A stretch of 64,000 bases of DNA from Desulfamplus sp. (GTDB lineage: Bacteria; Desulfobacterota; Desulfobacteria; Desulfobacterales; Desulfobacteraceae): assembly GCA_015232455.1 (NCBI GenBank), contig JADFZQ010000003.1, forward strand, positions 186,001 to 250,000, in the 5' to 3' direction. The number at the start of each line of letters is the position of its first letter. The first letter of the stretch is position 1. The notes beneath the pieces are model-generated. The model was not told the DNA's origin, did not search any database, and worked only from the letters and a program-made list of their open reading frames with translations. A program made the position numbers and the translations under genes. Below are positions 25,027 to 34,714 of the stretch, one piece after another.

Positions 25027-26720
25027 CTACGCCTCCGTCTTGACTCCATCTTTGCATCAAGCTCTCTCATTTCAATTTTCATCAACATAACCTGAGCATG
25101 TTTTTTCTTATCGTCATCAGAGAGAGTCTCAAGGCTTTTAAGAAGATGAGTTTTTGCACTCTTTATATTTTTAATCTCATAGTAGTAAAGACCTAAATAA
25201 TAATGTGAAACTCCTGCTCTATCTATTCTATCTTGTGAATATCTACTCTTGTCAACCTTCCCATCATTATTATAACCTCCACTCACTCTAAGCTCGCCAT
25301 CTCTATTGATACCATCACCATTTATTGCTGCAAGATGATAATAGGCTTTAGGAAAAAATTGAGGCGACTTTGCAATAACTTGCTCAAATCCCTTCTCTGC
25401 ACTATCAACCATTCCAGCCATGAGCTTTGCTTCAGAGAGATAAAATAGAGCTTCAACCTTAACTTCTGGAATAAACTCAAGCCCTTGCATGATTTCAACA
25501 GCTTTTTGCGGCTTTCCTAAAAGAGTATTGATTTTTCCCATCTCAAGGAGAATATTGGGATCAAATGCTCTTGAATCAAGTGCCTTTCTAAGATGTTTCA
25601 TTGACTCATCAAATCTGCTTTTCCGCTCCATTAAAAGTGCCATACCATAGTTTGCAGAAGTGCTATCTGGCTCTTTTTGTAGTATGGAGTTAAATAGTTT
25701 TTGAGCCTCATCTTCATCTCCATAAAGAGCGGTGAGACGGTATTTAACCATCTCAAATCTAAAAGGATCGATGGTGCTTTTATTAGAATCTATAGTACCA
25801 CCAGCTTTATCAATTCCTATTTTAGTACTATTTTTCTGATTGGCTGCTTGCGTCTTGCCGTTTAATACTTCGTTTTTCCCTCTACCCTCAATCCAAGATT
25901 GAATTTGTACTATTCTTTCTGTTGAACCCGGGTGAGTTTTAAGATAATCAGGGATAATTTCGCTGCCAAACCAATCCCTGCTTCTTATCTTTTTAAGACC
26001 TGTAAGAAGCCCATTTGGATCAAAGCCAGCTTTTGTAAGATAGACAAGCCCTTTTTGGTCTGCTTCTGTCTCATGCTCTCGGCTGTATGAAAGCATGGCA
26101 GTCTGAGTTGCTGCAACAGAGCCTATTAACACAGCCTGCCCAAGATCGCCACCACCTCTCACACCGCCACTACCTCCTGCTGCACCAAGAAGAACACCAG
26201 CAAGAACACCAGCAAGTGTGCCTATAGTCATAATTTTGGATTGATCAACCATTTCAGATATGTGGCGACATGATGAGTGTGCGATCTCATGCCCTATAAT
26301 GCCTGCAAGCTCATCAACATTATCAAGCGATGTTATCAAACCTCTATGAACAAAGATGTTTGAACCAGGTCCTGCAAATGCGTTAAACTGCTCTTCATTC
26401 ACGACATAAAAGGAGTATTTAAAAGGTTGTGGAGGCAATACTTTTACAATCTGCTCTCCAATTTCAGATACCAAAGCAAGAGCCATTGAATCTTTTATAA
26501 TTTTATCTTGCCTCTCAATTGCCTCCATAAACTCAACAGCAATCTCTCTCTCTTTTGATATTGAGAGTGCAAAAGCATTGCTAAATATAAATCCAACAAT
26601 AGAGGTAGCTACAACTATTGAGATAGTTATCTTTATAGCTATTTTGATAGCTATGCTCACAAAATAATTAAACAAAAATTTTATATATACTCTTATCTGA
26701 TTATCTTTTTTTAAAGTCAT
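25023..26720 (-). CDS. M48 family metalloprotease with TPR domain (BepA/LoiP-like)
   Basis: A 565-residue envelope zinc protease. It has an N-terminal membrane or signal segment (about 22-52, ending SNAFA) and the zinc motif GHEIAHSSCRH with His144, Glu145, His148. A hydrophobic Gly-rich plug, then REHETEADQKG with the third ligand, follows. The C-terminal half has TPR-like helices (ADSTSANYGMALLMERKSRFDESMKHL and similar). In Proteobacteria such proteins police outer-membrane protein assembly. An Asn/Lys-rich insert lies at about 285-312, and the tail is MESRRRRR. It overlaps cbiA by 4 bases, a pairing without obvious functional logic. Confidence 0.9.
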   Translation of the reverse strand: MTLKKDNQIRVYIKFLFNYFVSIAIKIAIKITISIVVATSIVGFIFSNAFALSISKEREIAVEFMEAIERQDKIIKDSMALALVSEIGEQIVKVLPPQPFKYSFYVVNEEQFNAFAGPGSNIFVHRGLITSLDNVDELAGIIGHEIAHSSCRHISEMVDQSKIMTIGTLAGVLAGVLLGAAGGSGGVRGGGDLGQAVLIGSVAATQTAMLSYSREHETEADQKGLVYLTKAGFDPNGLLTGLKKIRSRDWFGSEIIPDYLKTHPGSTERIVQIQSWIEGRGKNEVLNGKTQAANQKNSTKIGIDKAGGTIDSNKSTIDPFRFEMVKYRLTALYGDEDEAQKLFNSILQKEPDSTSANYGMALLMERKSRFDESMKHLRKALDSRAFDPNILLEMGKINTLLGKPQKAVEIMQGLEFIPEVKVEALFYLSEAKLMAGMVDSAEKGFEQVIAKSPQFFPKAYYHLAAINGDGINRDGELRVSGGYNNDGKVDKSRYSQDRIDRAGVSHYYLGLYYYEIKNIKSAKTHLLKSLETLSDDDKKKHAQVMLMKIEMRELDAKMESRRRRR

Positions 26721-26859
26721 AAATTAATAATCTCCTACATTTCCACTAAGTTTTGACTACATTTTGTATTTATTATATAGTAATCATCATTTTTTTTAAA
26801 TCACTTATATTATTAAACAAATTATGCAACATTTTGCATCAGCATTATACGGAGGAGTA

Positions 26860-27429
26860 ATGAACAGAGGTAAAATTAGTCAACGTATCCAACAGATTAT
26901 GGCAAAGAGAGATATTTCATTAGAAAAACTTTCAGCCCTTACAGGTTTTGATCATAGTTTTCTTGATACAATGCTTAAAGAGGGGATTTATCCTCCTCTT
27001 GGTCCTCTTATGAAAATTGCAAGAGCATTAGGAGTAAGACTTGGGACTTTTTTAGATGATCAAGCAAGCAGCGACCCTTTTATAGTTAGACGCTTAGATC
27101 GAGAATCTGAACTGAGCATTCTTGATAGTACAGGGAAGTCAGCAGCACTTAAATTTTACTCACTTGGAAAGGGAAAAATAGATCGCCACATGGAGCCTTT
27201 TTTCATCGAGGTTATGCCTGAGTCTGCAACTGAAAAGAAGCTATCTTCACATGAAGGTGAAGAGTTCATTCTTGTAATAAAAGGGGCTATTGAGATTATA
27301 TACGGAACTGAAAAGTATATTTTAAATGAAGGAGATAGTACTTACTACAACTCAATTGTTCCCCATTATGTGAGTTGTTCAGGAGACAAAAAGGCTGAAA
27401 TTCATGCCGTTATATATATTCCTGAGTAA
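26860..27429 (+). CDS. XRE-family HTH regulator with C-terminal cupin
   Basis: A 189-residue transcription regulator. An HTH_3 domain at the N terminus (ISQRIQQIMAKRDISLEKLS) is followed by a cupin fold (HEGEEFILVIKGAIEIIYGTE, LNEGDSTYYNSIVPHYV) that would bind a small ligand. An ATG 12 codons further upstream (26824) is open, but GGAGGAG at 26851-26857 points to the ATG at 26860. Relatives control amino-acid, polyamine or acyl metabolism genes; the target here is unknown. It lies divergently from the M48 gene and just before a tRNA. Confidence 0.88.
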   Translation: MNRGKISQRIQQIMAKRDISLEKLSALTGFDHSFLDTMLKEGIYPPLGPLMKIARALGVRLGTFLDDQASSDPFIVRRLDRESELSILDSTGKSAALKFYSLGKGKIDRHMEPFFIEVMPESATEKKLSSHEGEEFILVIKGAIEIIYGTEKYILNEGDSTYYNSIVPHYVSCSGDKKAEIHAVIYIPE

Positions 27430-27522
27430 GTTAGAGGTTTCAATATTGTAAAGACTCAATGATACCACAACAAAATCTGGCTTGACAGATCAGGCAAGTT
27501 TATTATATGAGATAAAAAGAAA

Positions 27523-27599
<77 letters not shown>

Positions 27600-27609
27600 A
27601 GTAAAATCA

Positions 27610-27645
27610 ACGGCTTACATCAACTTCAGGTGTAAGCCGTTTTTG
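27610..27645 (+). terminator. Intrinsic terminator after tRNA-Pro
   Basis: ACGGCTTACA (27610-27619) pairs exactly with TGTAAGCCGT (27631-27640) and is followed by TTTTTG. It lies 10 bases after the tRNA. Confidence 0.9.
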
Positions 27646-27702
27646 TTTAGTGTGCTTTGTAGTTTCTTATTTTTAACAAAAATAATTAAGGATTAAGACG
27701 AT

Positions 27703-28605
27703 ATGAAATATATTGGCTCCCATGTCAGTGCGGCAGGCGGTGTGCAAAATGCTCCTATAAATGCTTACAATATTGGAGCAACAGCTTTTGCACTCTTTAC
27801 TAAAAATCAAAGGCAGTGGACAGCTCCTCCTTTAAATAACGAAATTATCGACGCATTTAAGGATAATTGTATAAAGTATGGTTATACAAGCTCTCAAATT
27901 CTTGCCCATGACAGCTACCTCATCAATCTTGGGCATCCCCAATCAGATGCTCTTGAAAAGTCAAGAAGAGCGTTTCTTGATGAGATGATAAGATGTGAGC
28001 AACTTGGTCTTAACACATTGAATTTCCACCCGGGAAGCTATCTTAACAAAGAGGGTGTTAATAGTAATAAAAAAAAATTGCAGGCTGATAGCATCACTAC
28101 TAATAAAACAGTTGAAAAAAAGTGCCTAAAGACAATTGCAGACTCTTTAAATTGGGTAATTAGTAAAACTCAAAGTGCAATACCTGTGATTGAGAATACC
28201 GCTGGACAAGGGACAAACTTAGGGTTTAAATTTGAGCAGATAGCAGAGATCATTGAACAAATTGAAGATAAGACCAGAATTGGAGTATGTATAGATACAT
28301 GCCACGCATTTTCAGCAGGATATGATCTTAAATCTGAAGAGGGTTTTAATCAAACATGGCATAAGTTTGAATCTGTTATTGGCTTTAAATACTTAAAAGG
28401 AATGCACCTTAACGACTCTAAAAAACCATTTGCCTCACGAGTTGATCGGCATGAAAATATAGGAGATGGGAGTTTAGGCATTGATCTATTTAAACGCATT
28501 ATGGCAGATTCTCGTTTTGATGGAATCCCGTTAATCCTTGAAACACCTGATGAGACTCGTTGGATAGAGGAGATTAAATTATTAAAGAGCTTTATAAATG
28601 GCTAA
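27703..28605 (+). CDS. nfo: Endonuclease IV (AP endonuclease, family 2)
   Basis: A zinc-dependent apurinic/apyrimidinic endonuclease of base-excision repair, 300 residues. Family motifs are [17 protein letters not shown] at the start, [61 protein letters not shown] and PLILETPDE. All metal ligands appear present. It is slightly longer than the usual 280 because of a Lys/Asn-rich insert near residues 115-140 ([13 protein letters not shown]). Monocistronic, after a tRNA terminator. Confidence 0.96.
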   Translation: MKYIGSHVSAAGGVQNAPINAYNIGATAFALFTKNQRQWTAPPLNNEIIDAFKDNCIKYGYTSSQILAHDSYLINLGHPQSDALEKSRRAFLDEMIRCEQLGLNTLNFHPGSYLNKEGVNSNKKKLQADSITTNKTVEKKCLKTIADSLNWVISKTQSAIPVIENTAGQGTNLGFKFEQIAEIIEQIEDKTRIGVCIDTCHAFSAGYDLKSEEGFNQTWHKFESVIGFKYLKGMHLNDSKKPFASRVDRHENIGDGSLGIDLFKRIMADSRFDGIPLILETPDETRWIEEIKLLKSFING

Positions 28606-29108
28606 ACACTCACACACTCAATTTTACTGTAAATCAATAATTTGAACATGTTAAGAATAGGTTTGATAATTTTTCCTAATTTGATTTATAGACTCTCTAA
28701 TTTATCAATTTTTTGAAGGTAATTTAAAAGATATTCTTTCAAAAATGAATTTTACAAACCCAAAACTTACAAAAATGAAGTTAATATATTTTCTATCATA
28801 CTTTTTTCTCGCCGTTATTTTAATAAATATCTTTTCTGTAAGCTATTTCAACAATAGAATATTTTAGATTAATAATATAATAACTATCTGTAATACATAG
28901 TTTTTTACACTCATATATTAAGTTAGTATTAGGCATAAATAAGAGCTTAATAGATATTTAACTCTCATATATAATGCCTCTGGCACTCTCCTTGCTAATA
29001 TTCTCATACAAATTAAGAAAGTTATACTAAACAGATTGGAAAAGAATATTTAAGAGAAAGTAAATTAATTAAATCAATAAATTACTACTTGGAGGGAGAC
29101 AGAAAAAG
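28606..29108. other. Leader region of amt, very AT-rich
   Basis: These 503 bases hold no convincing gene. A sigma-54 promoter lies at 28981-28996, leaving about 100 bases of leader. A 40-codon hydrophobic reading frame (28745-28867) was noticed but lacks a ribosome site. The rest could hold NtrC-type enhancer sites, none of which I can define by eye. Confidence 0.5.
28981..28996 (+). promoter_or_regulatory. Sigma-54 promoter for amt
   Basis: TGGCACTCTCCTTGCT matches the -24/-12 consensus TGGCAC-N5-TTGC[AT] completely: GG at 28982-28983 and GC at 28994-28995 are separated by exactly 10 bases. Ammonium transporter genes are classic sigma-54/NtrC targets, which supports the call. Confidence 0.9.
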
Positions 29109-30488
29109 ATGGAAAAACTAAATGGTACTAACAATTTAAACCCAGAAAAAACAACAATAGGTAGATCAAGGAGATTATACAAACCTGACACTATAATAAA
29201 ATCTCTATCAATATCAGCTCTATCAATGTTGTTGGAAAGTAATGCGTTTGCAGGAGGAGAGACACCAAGTATAAACACAGGAGATACAGCATGGATACTT
29301 GTTGCAACAGCATTAGTAATGGTAATGACTCCTGCTGGACTCGCACTGTTTTACGGTGGAATGTCTCGTTATAAGAATCTTTTGAACACCTATGCTATGA
29401 CGTTTATGGCATACTGTATAGGTAGTGTTGTATGGGTAGTTTGGGGATACACCATTGCTTTTGGTCCTGATAAGGGTGGGCTTATAGGAGGATTTGACCA
29501 TTTTCTCCTCTCTGGAATAACTCCATCTGGTATAACTGGCACAATCCCTACACTAGTTTTTGTTCTTTTTCAGATGACATTTGCCTGTATAACCGTTGCT
29601 CTGGTTCTTGGCTCTGTGGTTGACAGAATGAAATTCTCATCATGGATTCTATTTATCTTCCTTTGGGTAACTGTTGTATATTGCCCTGTTGCACATTGGG
29701 TATGGGGCGGTGGTTGGATGGCTAAGATGGGAGCATTGGATTATGCTGGCGGTAATGTTGTCCATATAAATGCTGGTGTTGCGGGTCTTGTCCTTGCTCT
29801 TGTTCTTGGGAAAAGAGTTGGATATGGCTCAGAAGCAATGTTTCCATCAAGTATCGCTTTAACCGCTCTTGGTGCAGGGCTCTTATGGTTTGGTTGGTTT
29901 GGATTTAATGCAGGAAGCAGGCTTGCTGCTGATGGAGTTGCTGGATCAGCATTTCTTGTAACTAATACTGCGGCGGCGGCTGGTGGAATCTCATGGATGG
30001 CTGCTGAGTGGTATCACACTAAAAAACCAACCCTTCTTGGAATAGCATCCGGTGTTGTGGCTGGACTTGTAGCAATAACCCCTGCATCAGGCTTTGTAAC
30101 TCTTGGTTCTTCTCTTATTATTGGATTAGTCGCTGGTATTATTGGTTTTTTCAGCGTATCAACTTTAAAACGTAAATTGGGTTATGATGACTCTCTTGAC
30201 GCCTTTGGAGTTCATGGTGTGTGCGGAATATGGGGTGCAATTGCAACTGGTATTTTTGCAGATCCTTCCATTACTGAGGGGGTTAGCGGTGCAATCCATG
30301 GTAATATCGGTCAGATATGGACTCAGTTGGTATCTATAGTTGCCACAGCAGCTTACAGTGGAGTTGCAACATTGATTGTGGTTTATATTACCCGTGCCAT
30401 TACTTCAGGTATAAGAGTTGATAAAGATGATGAGATTTCAGGTCTTGACAGCTCTGTTCATGGAGAGCGGGCTTTTGAGATATTCTGA
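29109..30488 (+). CDS. amt: Ammonium transporter (Amt/MEP/Rh)
   Basis: A 459-residue inner-membrane channel for ammonium uptake with about 11 transmembrane helices. A leader of about 48 residues precedes GGETPSINTGDTAWIL and ends SNAFA, a plausible signal-peptidase site, as in E. coli AmtB. Conserved features are MTPAGLALFYGGMSRYKN, the pore region GGNVVHINAGVAGL with the first channel His, WFGWFGFNAGS and DAFGVHGVCGIWGAIATG with the second His. GGAGGGAG lies about 11 bases before the ATG. No glnK/glnB gene follows within the window, unlike the common glnK-amtB pairing. Expression should depend on nitrogen status through the sigma-54 promoter upstream. Confidence 0.96.
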   Translation: MEKLNGTNNLNPEKTTIGRSRRLYKPDTIIKSLSISALSMLLESNAFAGGETPSINTGDTAWILVATALVMVMTPAGLALFYGGMSRYKNLLNTYAMTFMAYCIGSVVWVVWGYTIAFGPDKGGLIGGFDHFLLSGITPSGITGTIPTLVFVLFQMTFACITVALVLGSVVDRMKFSSWILFIFLWVTVVYCPVAHWVWGGGWMAKMGALDYAGGNVVHINAGVAGLVLALVLGKRVGYGSEAMFPSSIALTALGAGLLWFGWFGFNAGSRLAADGVAGSAFLVTNTAAAAGGISWMAAEWYHTKKPTLLGIASGVVAGLVAITPASGFVTLGSSLIIGLVAGIIGFFSVSTLKRKLGYDDSLDAFGVHGVCGIWGAIATGIFADPSITEGVSGAIHGNIGQIWTQLVSIVATAAYSGVATLIVVYITRAITSGIRVDKDDEISGLDSSVHGERAFEIF

Positions 30489-30528
30489 TTATTCACCTTT
30501 ATTTAATACTTAAAACTTTATTACAATA

Positions 30529-30566
30529 TAGCCGTGCGATCGTGTATTAAATTTATCGCTCGGCTA
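30529..30566 (+). terminator. Hairpin downstream of amt
   Basis: TAGCCGTGCGAT (30529-30540) and ATCGCTCGGCTA (30555-30566) pair with a single T-T mismatch. A T-run is lacking, so the termination role is uncertain. Confidence 0.45.
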
Positions 30567-30693
30567 CAAAACATTTCCAAAATTAGAGCAACCAAAAGAC
30601 GGAGTATTATTTTATAATTAATGTAATATTTTTAAATAGAGCAAAAAAATACTTGATTTATTATTTGTTAAGTAATACGCTCTTTGCCGTTAG

Positions 30694-30807
30694 TCAAAGT
30701 TAAGGTATTTGTTTGGCTATTAAGGCTTGACTTAACCTTAAGCAGACTTTGAATTGTAAGGTTTCGTTCTAAAGGGAAGATCCATTTGTGAAAGTGGCAA
30801 GAACCTT
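30694..30807 (+). promoter_or_regulatory. Structured 5' leader of the cold-shock gene
   Basis: Stem 1: TCAAAGTTAAGG (30694-30705) pairs with CCTTA (30736-30740) and ACTTTGA (30746-30752), with a short bulge. Stem 2: AAGGTT (30758-30763) pairs with AACCTT (30802-30807) and encloses CCATTT-GTGA-AAGTGG (30782-30797), a hairpin closed by a GNRA tetraloop. Long folded leaders that control cspA mRNA stability and translation with temperature are known in other bacteria; that function is inferred here. Confidence 0.5.
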
Positions 30808-30856
30808 GAGTTTGGAACTACATTTATCTATTTTTTAATTTAAGGAGATTGTCAGC

Positions 30857-31057
30857 ATGGCAGATGGTATTGTAAAATGGTTTAATGATTCAAAAGGTTT
30901 TGGTTTTATTGAGCAAGAAAATGGACCAGATGTATTTGTCCATCACACTGGAATAAACGCAACAGGTTTTAAATCACTAAACGAAGGTGATCGTGTCAAA
31001 TTTGATATTGAGCAAGGACAAAAAGGTCCTGCAGCAGTAAATGTTACTGTGCAATAA
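30857..31057 (+). CDS. Cold-shock protein (CspA family)
   Basis: A 66-residue single cold-shock OB-fold that binds single-stranded RNA/DNA and melts RNA structure. RNP1 KGFGFIEQ and RNP2 DVFVHHT are intact, and the length is standard. AAGGAG precedes the ATG. The leader of about 160 bases with stems and the strong terminator afterwards show a monocistronic unit. Which paralogue (cold-induced or constitutive) cannot be told. Confidence 0.97.
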   Translation: MADGIVKWFNDSKGFGFIEQENGPDVFVHHTGINATGFKSLNEGDRVKFDIEQGQKGPAAVNVTVQ

Positions 31058-31155
31058 ACATCAAATAAATATTCTATTGTGTTATTAAGTATAAATTAAA
31101 TTTAGGTTATACAATAATATATATATTAGCATCACTAAAAATAGAACTATAATTT

Positions 31156-31196
31156 AAGGCATCTCTTATTTTTATTAATTAGAGATGCCTTTTTTA
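31156..31196 (+). terminator. Intrinsic terminator of the cold-shock gene
   Basis: AAGGCATCTCT (31156-31166) pairs exactly with AGAGATGCCTT (31181-31191), followed by a T-run. About 100 bases after the stop codon. Confidence 0.92.
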
Positions 31197-31351
31197 TTTA
31201 AGTATAGTTTTTGTTAACTCAACCCTAAATTCTTACCCCATAGTATAAATATCAAAAAAATAATCTTTGTTATTTATACTTTACTAAGTCCATGCTAAAT
31301 TAACTATCATAACTCTTATTGATTAGGAAATTTTATTCATTTCTTGCTATA

Positions 31352-31372
31352 TTTTCTTAAGAGTTAAGAAAA
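31352..31372. repeat. Short perfect inverted repeat upstream of ylqF
   Basis: TTTTCTTAA, GAG, TTAAGAAAA: 9-base arms with a 3-base centre, 80 bases before the ylqF start. It could be an operator; no factor can be named. Confidence 0.5.
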
Positions 31373-31452
31373 CGGCTGAATCAAGATGTTATTTATCCCT
31401 ATATCTAAAATTATAGATATTAAAAATTATAAATGAGCAATAAAGTAACTTT

Positions 31453-32373
31453 ATGACAATTCAATGGTTCCCGGGACACATGCAGGAGACAGAGATTTTT
31501 TTGAAAAAAGCCGTCTCTGATGTTGATGTCGTTATGGAGATACTTGATGCAAGAGCTCCTGTCTCAAGTTCTAATCCGCTTCTTGACCAAATATGCAAAA
31601 ATGTTTTAAGAATAAAAGTTCTCAATAAACAAGACCTTGCAGATTCTGTAACTACTCGTTTATGGCTTGAGTATTTTAGGAGTATTAATGACTCAGAGAG
31701 TTGTGATTATAAAAAGAGTTGTGAATCAGCGGCTATTGCCATTAATGGAACTGATAGTGTTGATACATGGCGTGCTTTAGATTTTGCAATATCAGAGCTT
31801 TCAGTTTCACCAATTAAAAAATCAACATCTCCTACCTCATCAAAAAGCCGAAGATTAAGGATTATGATTGCTGGCATTCCAAACTCAGGTAAATCTACAA
31901 TTATGAATACTCTTGCTGGGAAAAAGGTTGCAAAAACAGGAAATGTCCCAGCAATTACAAGGTATCAGCAGCGAACTTCTCTTAAAAATAGGGTTGATAT
32001 TTATGACACACCAGGTGTTTTGCCGCCAGTGTTAGAAAATCGAGAAAGAGCATATAGACTTGCTGTAAGCGGTGCTATATCTGATGTGGCAATTGATTAT
32101 AACGATATTGCCATGTTTATACTCAAATATTTGATTGAAAGATATCCTGATTGTCTTAAAAATCGATATAACATTGAGAATCTTTTAGATACATCTACTA
32201 AAGATGATATTGATGAGAGAGTTATAATTTTGGAAAAAATAGGAGCAAATAGAGGCTGCCTTAAAAAAGGTGGATTTATTGATCTTCAAAAAACTTCGGA
32301 ACTATTTATACGAGAGCTAAGATCAGGAAAAATAGGGCGTATAAGTCTTGAATCACCAGAAGATTTTTCATAA
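31453..32373 (+). CDS. ylqF: Ribosome biogenesis GTPase YlqF/RbgA
   Basis: A 306-residue circularly permuted GTPase of the YlqF/YawG group. The N-terminal WFPGHM signature is at residues 5-10. The motif order is G4 (NKQD, about 58-61), then G1 (GIPNSGKST, about 141-149), then G3 (DTPG). In Bacillus RbgA assembles the 50S subunit. A Ser/Thr/Lys-rich link (KKSTSPTSSKSRR) precedes G1. It is followed 64 bases later by prc in the same direction. Confidence 0.93.
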   Translation: MTIQWFPGHMQETEIFLKKAVSDVDVVMEILDARAPVSSSNPLLDQICKNVLRIKVLNKQDLADSVTTRLWLEYFRSINDSESCDYKKSCESAAIAINGTDSVDTWRALDFAISELSVSPIKKSTSPTSSKSRRLRIMIAGIPNSGKSTIMNTLAGKKVAKTGNVPAITRYQQRTSLKNRVDIYDTPGVLPPVLENRERAYRLAVSGAISDVAIDYNDIAMFILKYLIERYPDCLKNRYNIENLLDTSTKDDIDERVIILEKIGANRGCLKKGGFIDLQKTSELFIRELRSGKIGRISLESPEDFS

Positions 32374-32437
32374 ATAAATTTTTCAACTAATATAAATATA
32401 TTTTTAGTAACCCCATAGAAATTGTCAGAGTTGGACT

Positions 32438-34645
32438 ATGATGACTACATTAAAAAAGTGTTCAAAAAAGATTAATTTATCAAATTTCACATCTCTTTTG
32501 TATGCAGTTTTGTTTGCTTTTATTTTTAGCATAACAACGCTCTCATCTGCATTAGAACATTCTACCTACTCAGTTGAGACAAAAGCACTTGGTATTAATA
32601 ATACCCTTAAAAAAGTCACCTTTACAAAAGACGATGCTGATACATGTGCAAGTGTTGTAGCAGCACTTGAAAGGTCTCATTATCTTGGGCTAAGGTTTAA
32701 TGATAACCTTTCATCGAAAATATTGAATCAATATATTAACATCCTTGATCCCACTAAAAATATTTTTACCAAAAAAGATATAAATGAATTTGAGAAAATT
32801 CGCTATTGGCTTGATAATACTCTTAAGAAAGGCGATCTTACACCTGGTTACGTCTTATTCAACATATATCTTGAGCGATCATTTGAAAGACTCAATTACA
32901 TTGTAAAAAATATTGATAATTGGAAAAAAACATTAAAATTTGACGGAAATGACGAAATAATATTAGAGAGAAAAAAGGCACCTTGGCCTGCTGATAAAAA
33001 TGAGTTAACACAGCTTTGGGAGCAGGAACTTAAAAACGCAATAATAACTCTTCAACTTGAAGGGGAAAGTGATGATGATATTACAAAGCTTCTCACAAAA
33101 CGTTATAAAAATAGATTAAACAGATTAATGCAGATAAATTCTGAAGACGCTTTTAAAACATACATTAATGCTGTTGCCATGACTTTTGATCCACATACAC
33201 AATTTTTTCCTCCTCGTATGTCAGAAGATTTTGATATTCAAATGAGTTTGTCTCTTGAAGGGATAGGAGCTGTATTACAGACAGAGTATGAATATACAAA
33301 AGTTGTTAGCCTCATACCAGCAGGTCCTGCTGACAAATCTGGGCTTATAATGCCGGGAGATAAGATAGTTGGAGTGGGACAAGGTTTGAAAGGTGCTATA
33401 CAAGATACGGTTGGGTGGCGCATTGATGAAGTTGTAAATATGATACGCGGACCAAAGGACTCTTTTGTTACGCTAAAAATAATACCTGCTGGGCAGAAAG
33501 GCTCTCAGAATTTCAAAGTCATCAGCATAAAGAGAGATAAGGTAAAACTTGAAGAACAGGCTGCTCACAAAAAAGTTGTACCTTTTAAAAAAAATGGAGC
33601 TACTTTTAATATAGGCGTTATTACTATTCCAACTTTTTATCTTGATTTTAAAGGTATGCAAGAGGGCATAGATGATTATAGAAGCACTACTCGAGATGTC
33701 TTTGTTTTGATTGAAGAGCTTAAAAAAGAGAACATCCAAGGTTTAATTATCGATCTTAGGGATAACGGTGGCGGTGCCCTCCAAGAGGCTAATCAACTCA
33801 CAGGACTTTTCATAAAATCAGGACCTACTGTCCAAATACGTTCAAGAAATGGATATATGTCGAGATTAGAAGATGCTGACCCTTCAATTGCATACAACGG
33901 ACCGCTTATTGTAATGGTCAACCGTATGAGTGCTTCTGCATCAGAGATATTTGCAGGAGCTATCAAAGATTACAACAGAGGAATAATTGTAGGAACTCAA
34001 ACATTTGGTAAAGGCACGGTTCAGGCTCTTCAACCAATTGATGATGGACAACTTAAACTCACTAATTCAAAGTTTTATAGAGTATCTGGTGAAAGCACAC
34101 AAAATCGTGGGGTTGTTCCTGATATTGAATTCCCATCTATATATAACAATGATGAAACAGGAGAAAGTTCTCTTGATGGTGCCCTTCCATGGGATAAATC
34201 AGAACAAGCATCATATATCCCTTACCCTGATACAAATATTAAGCAGATACTTTCACAGTTAAAAGAAAAACATCTTAAGCGGATTGAGATTAATCATGAT
34301 TTTAGATACCTGAAGGATAAATATGAACTATCAAAAAATATATTTAACCTAAAATCTCTATCTCTCAACACTTCTAAAAGGACAAAAGAGAAAGAAAACT
34401 TAGACCGTATAGAGCTTGAAATTGAGAACCGTCTGCGTATAGCTAAAGGCCAAAAGCCTTTTTCATCTATTAATGAGCTTCATCAATCAGACCCAAGAAA
34501 AAAGGGTGTAGATGATGAAGAAGTTGTAACTGAAATCCCCAATAAAAAAGAGGAAAAAGAGAAAGAGGATATTTTGCTAAAAGAGACCGAAGAGATTATG
34601 GGGGATTTTATAAATATTGCTCAATCACGAGGGTATAAGTGGTAG
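32438..34645 (+). CDS. prc: Tail-specific (C-terminal processing) protease Prc, S41 family
   Basis: A periplasmic protease of 735 residues with an N-terminal signal segment (LYAVLFAFIFSITTLSSALE), the Tsp N-terminal helical domain, a PDZ domain (ISLEGIGAVL-like start at 33240, then SGLIMPGDKIVGVG) and the S41 catalytic core. The catalytic pair is Ser500 in SASASEIF and Lys525 in TFGKGTVQ, with Asp511, at the same spacing as E. coli Tsp Ser430/Asp441/Lys455. A long charged C-terminal domain follows. It degrades or trims periplasmic proteins with exposed C termini. Confidence 0.95.
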   Translation: MMTTLKKCSKKINLSNFTSLLYAVLFAFIFSITTLSSALEHSTYSVETKALGINNTLKKVTFTKDDADTCASVVAALERSHYLGLRFNDNLSSKILNQYINILDPTKNIFTKKDINEFEKIRYWLDNTLKKGDLTPGYVLFNIYLERSFERLNYIVKNIDNWKKTLKFDGNDEIILERKKAPWPADKNELTQLWEQELKNAIITLQLEGESDDDITKLLTKRYKNRLNRLMQINSEDAFKTYINAVAMTFDPHTQFFPPRMSEDFDIQMSLSLEGIGAVLQTEYEYTKVVSLIPAGPADKSGLIMPGDKIVGVGQGLKGAIQDTVGWRIDEVVNMIRGPKDSFVTLKIIPAGQKGSQNFKVISIKRDKVKLEEQAAHKKVVPFKKNGATFNIGVITIPTFYLDFKGMQEGIDDYRSTTRDVFVLIEELKKENIQGLIIDLRDNGGGALQEANQLTGLFIKSGPTVQIRSRNGYMSRLEDADPSIAYNGPLIVMVNRMSASASEIFAGAIKDYNRGIIVGTQTFGKGTVQALQPIDDGQLKLTNSKFYRVSGESTQNRGVVPDIEFPSIYNNDETGESSLDGALPWDKSEQASYIPYPDTNIKQILSQLKEKHLKRIEINHDFRYLKDKYELSKNIFNLKSLSLNTSKRTKEKENLDRIELEIENRLRIAKGQKPFSSINELHQSDPRKKGVDDEEVVTEIPNKKEEKEKEDILLKETEEIMGDFINIAQSRGYKW

Positions 34646-34659
34646 AAATATTGATTTAA

Positions 34660-34709
34660 GATATGTTCAAGTGGGTAACCGTTACCGTTGGTCACCCACT
34701 ATGAACATC
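34660..34709. terminator. Long hairpin between convergent prc and P-ATPase genes
   Basis: GATATGTTCAAGTGGGTAACC pairs with GGTCACCCACTATGAACATC around a 9-base loop with few mismatches. Its place between two convergent genes suggests bidirectional termination. Confidence 0.7.
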
Positions 34710-34714
34710 AATAT

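Larger units (their letters stand above)
30489..30856. other. Intergenic region and leader of the cold-shock gene
   Basis: The 368 bases contain no ORF. An imperfect 12-base stem at 30529-30566 follows amt and may end its transcript. The second half (about 30690-30810) folds into two successive stems and looks like a long structured cold-shock leader; both are listed separately. Confidence 0.6.
31058..31452. other. Spacer between cold-shock gene and ylqF
   Basis: In these 395 bases I see the cold-shock terminator (31156-31196) and a 9-base inverted repeat (31352-31372). Nothing else is recognisable; the stretch is AT-rich and has no ORF with a ribosome site. Confidence 0.55.

Noticed and set aside
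28745-28867. 40-residue hydrophobic ORF (MNFTNPKLTKMKLIYFLSY...) on the plus strand upstream of amt
   Set aside because: It encodes a plausible membrane helix but has no ribosome binding site, lies in very AT-rich DNA and overlaps the amt regulatory region.
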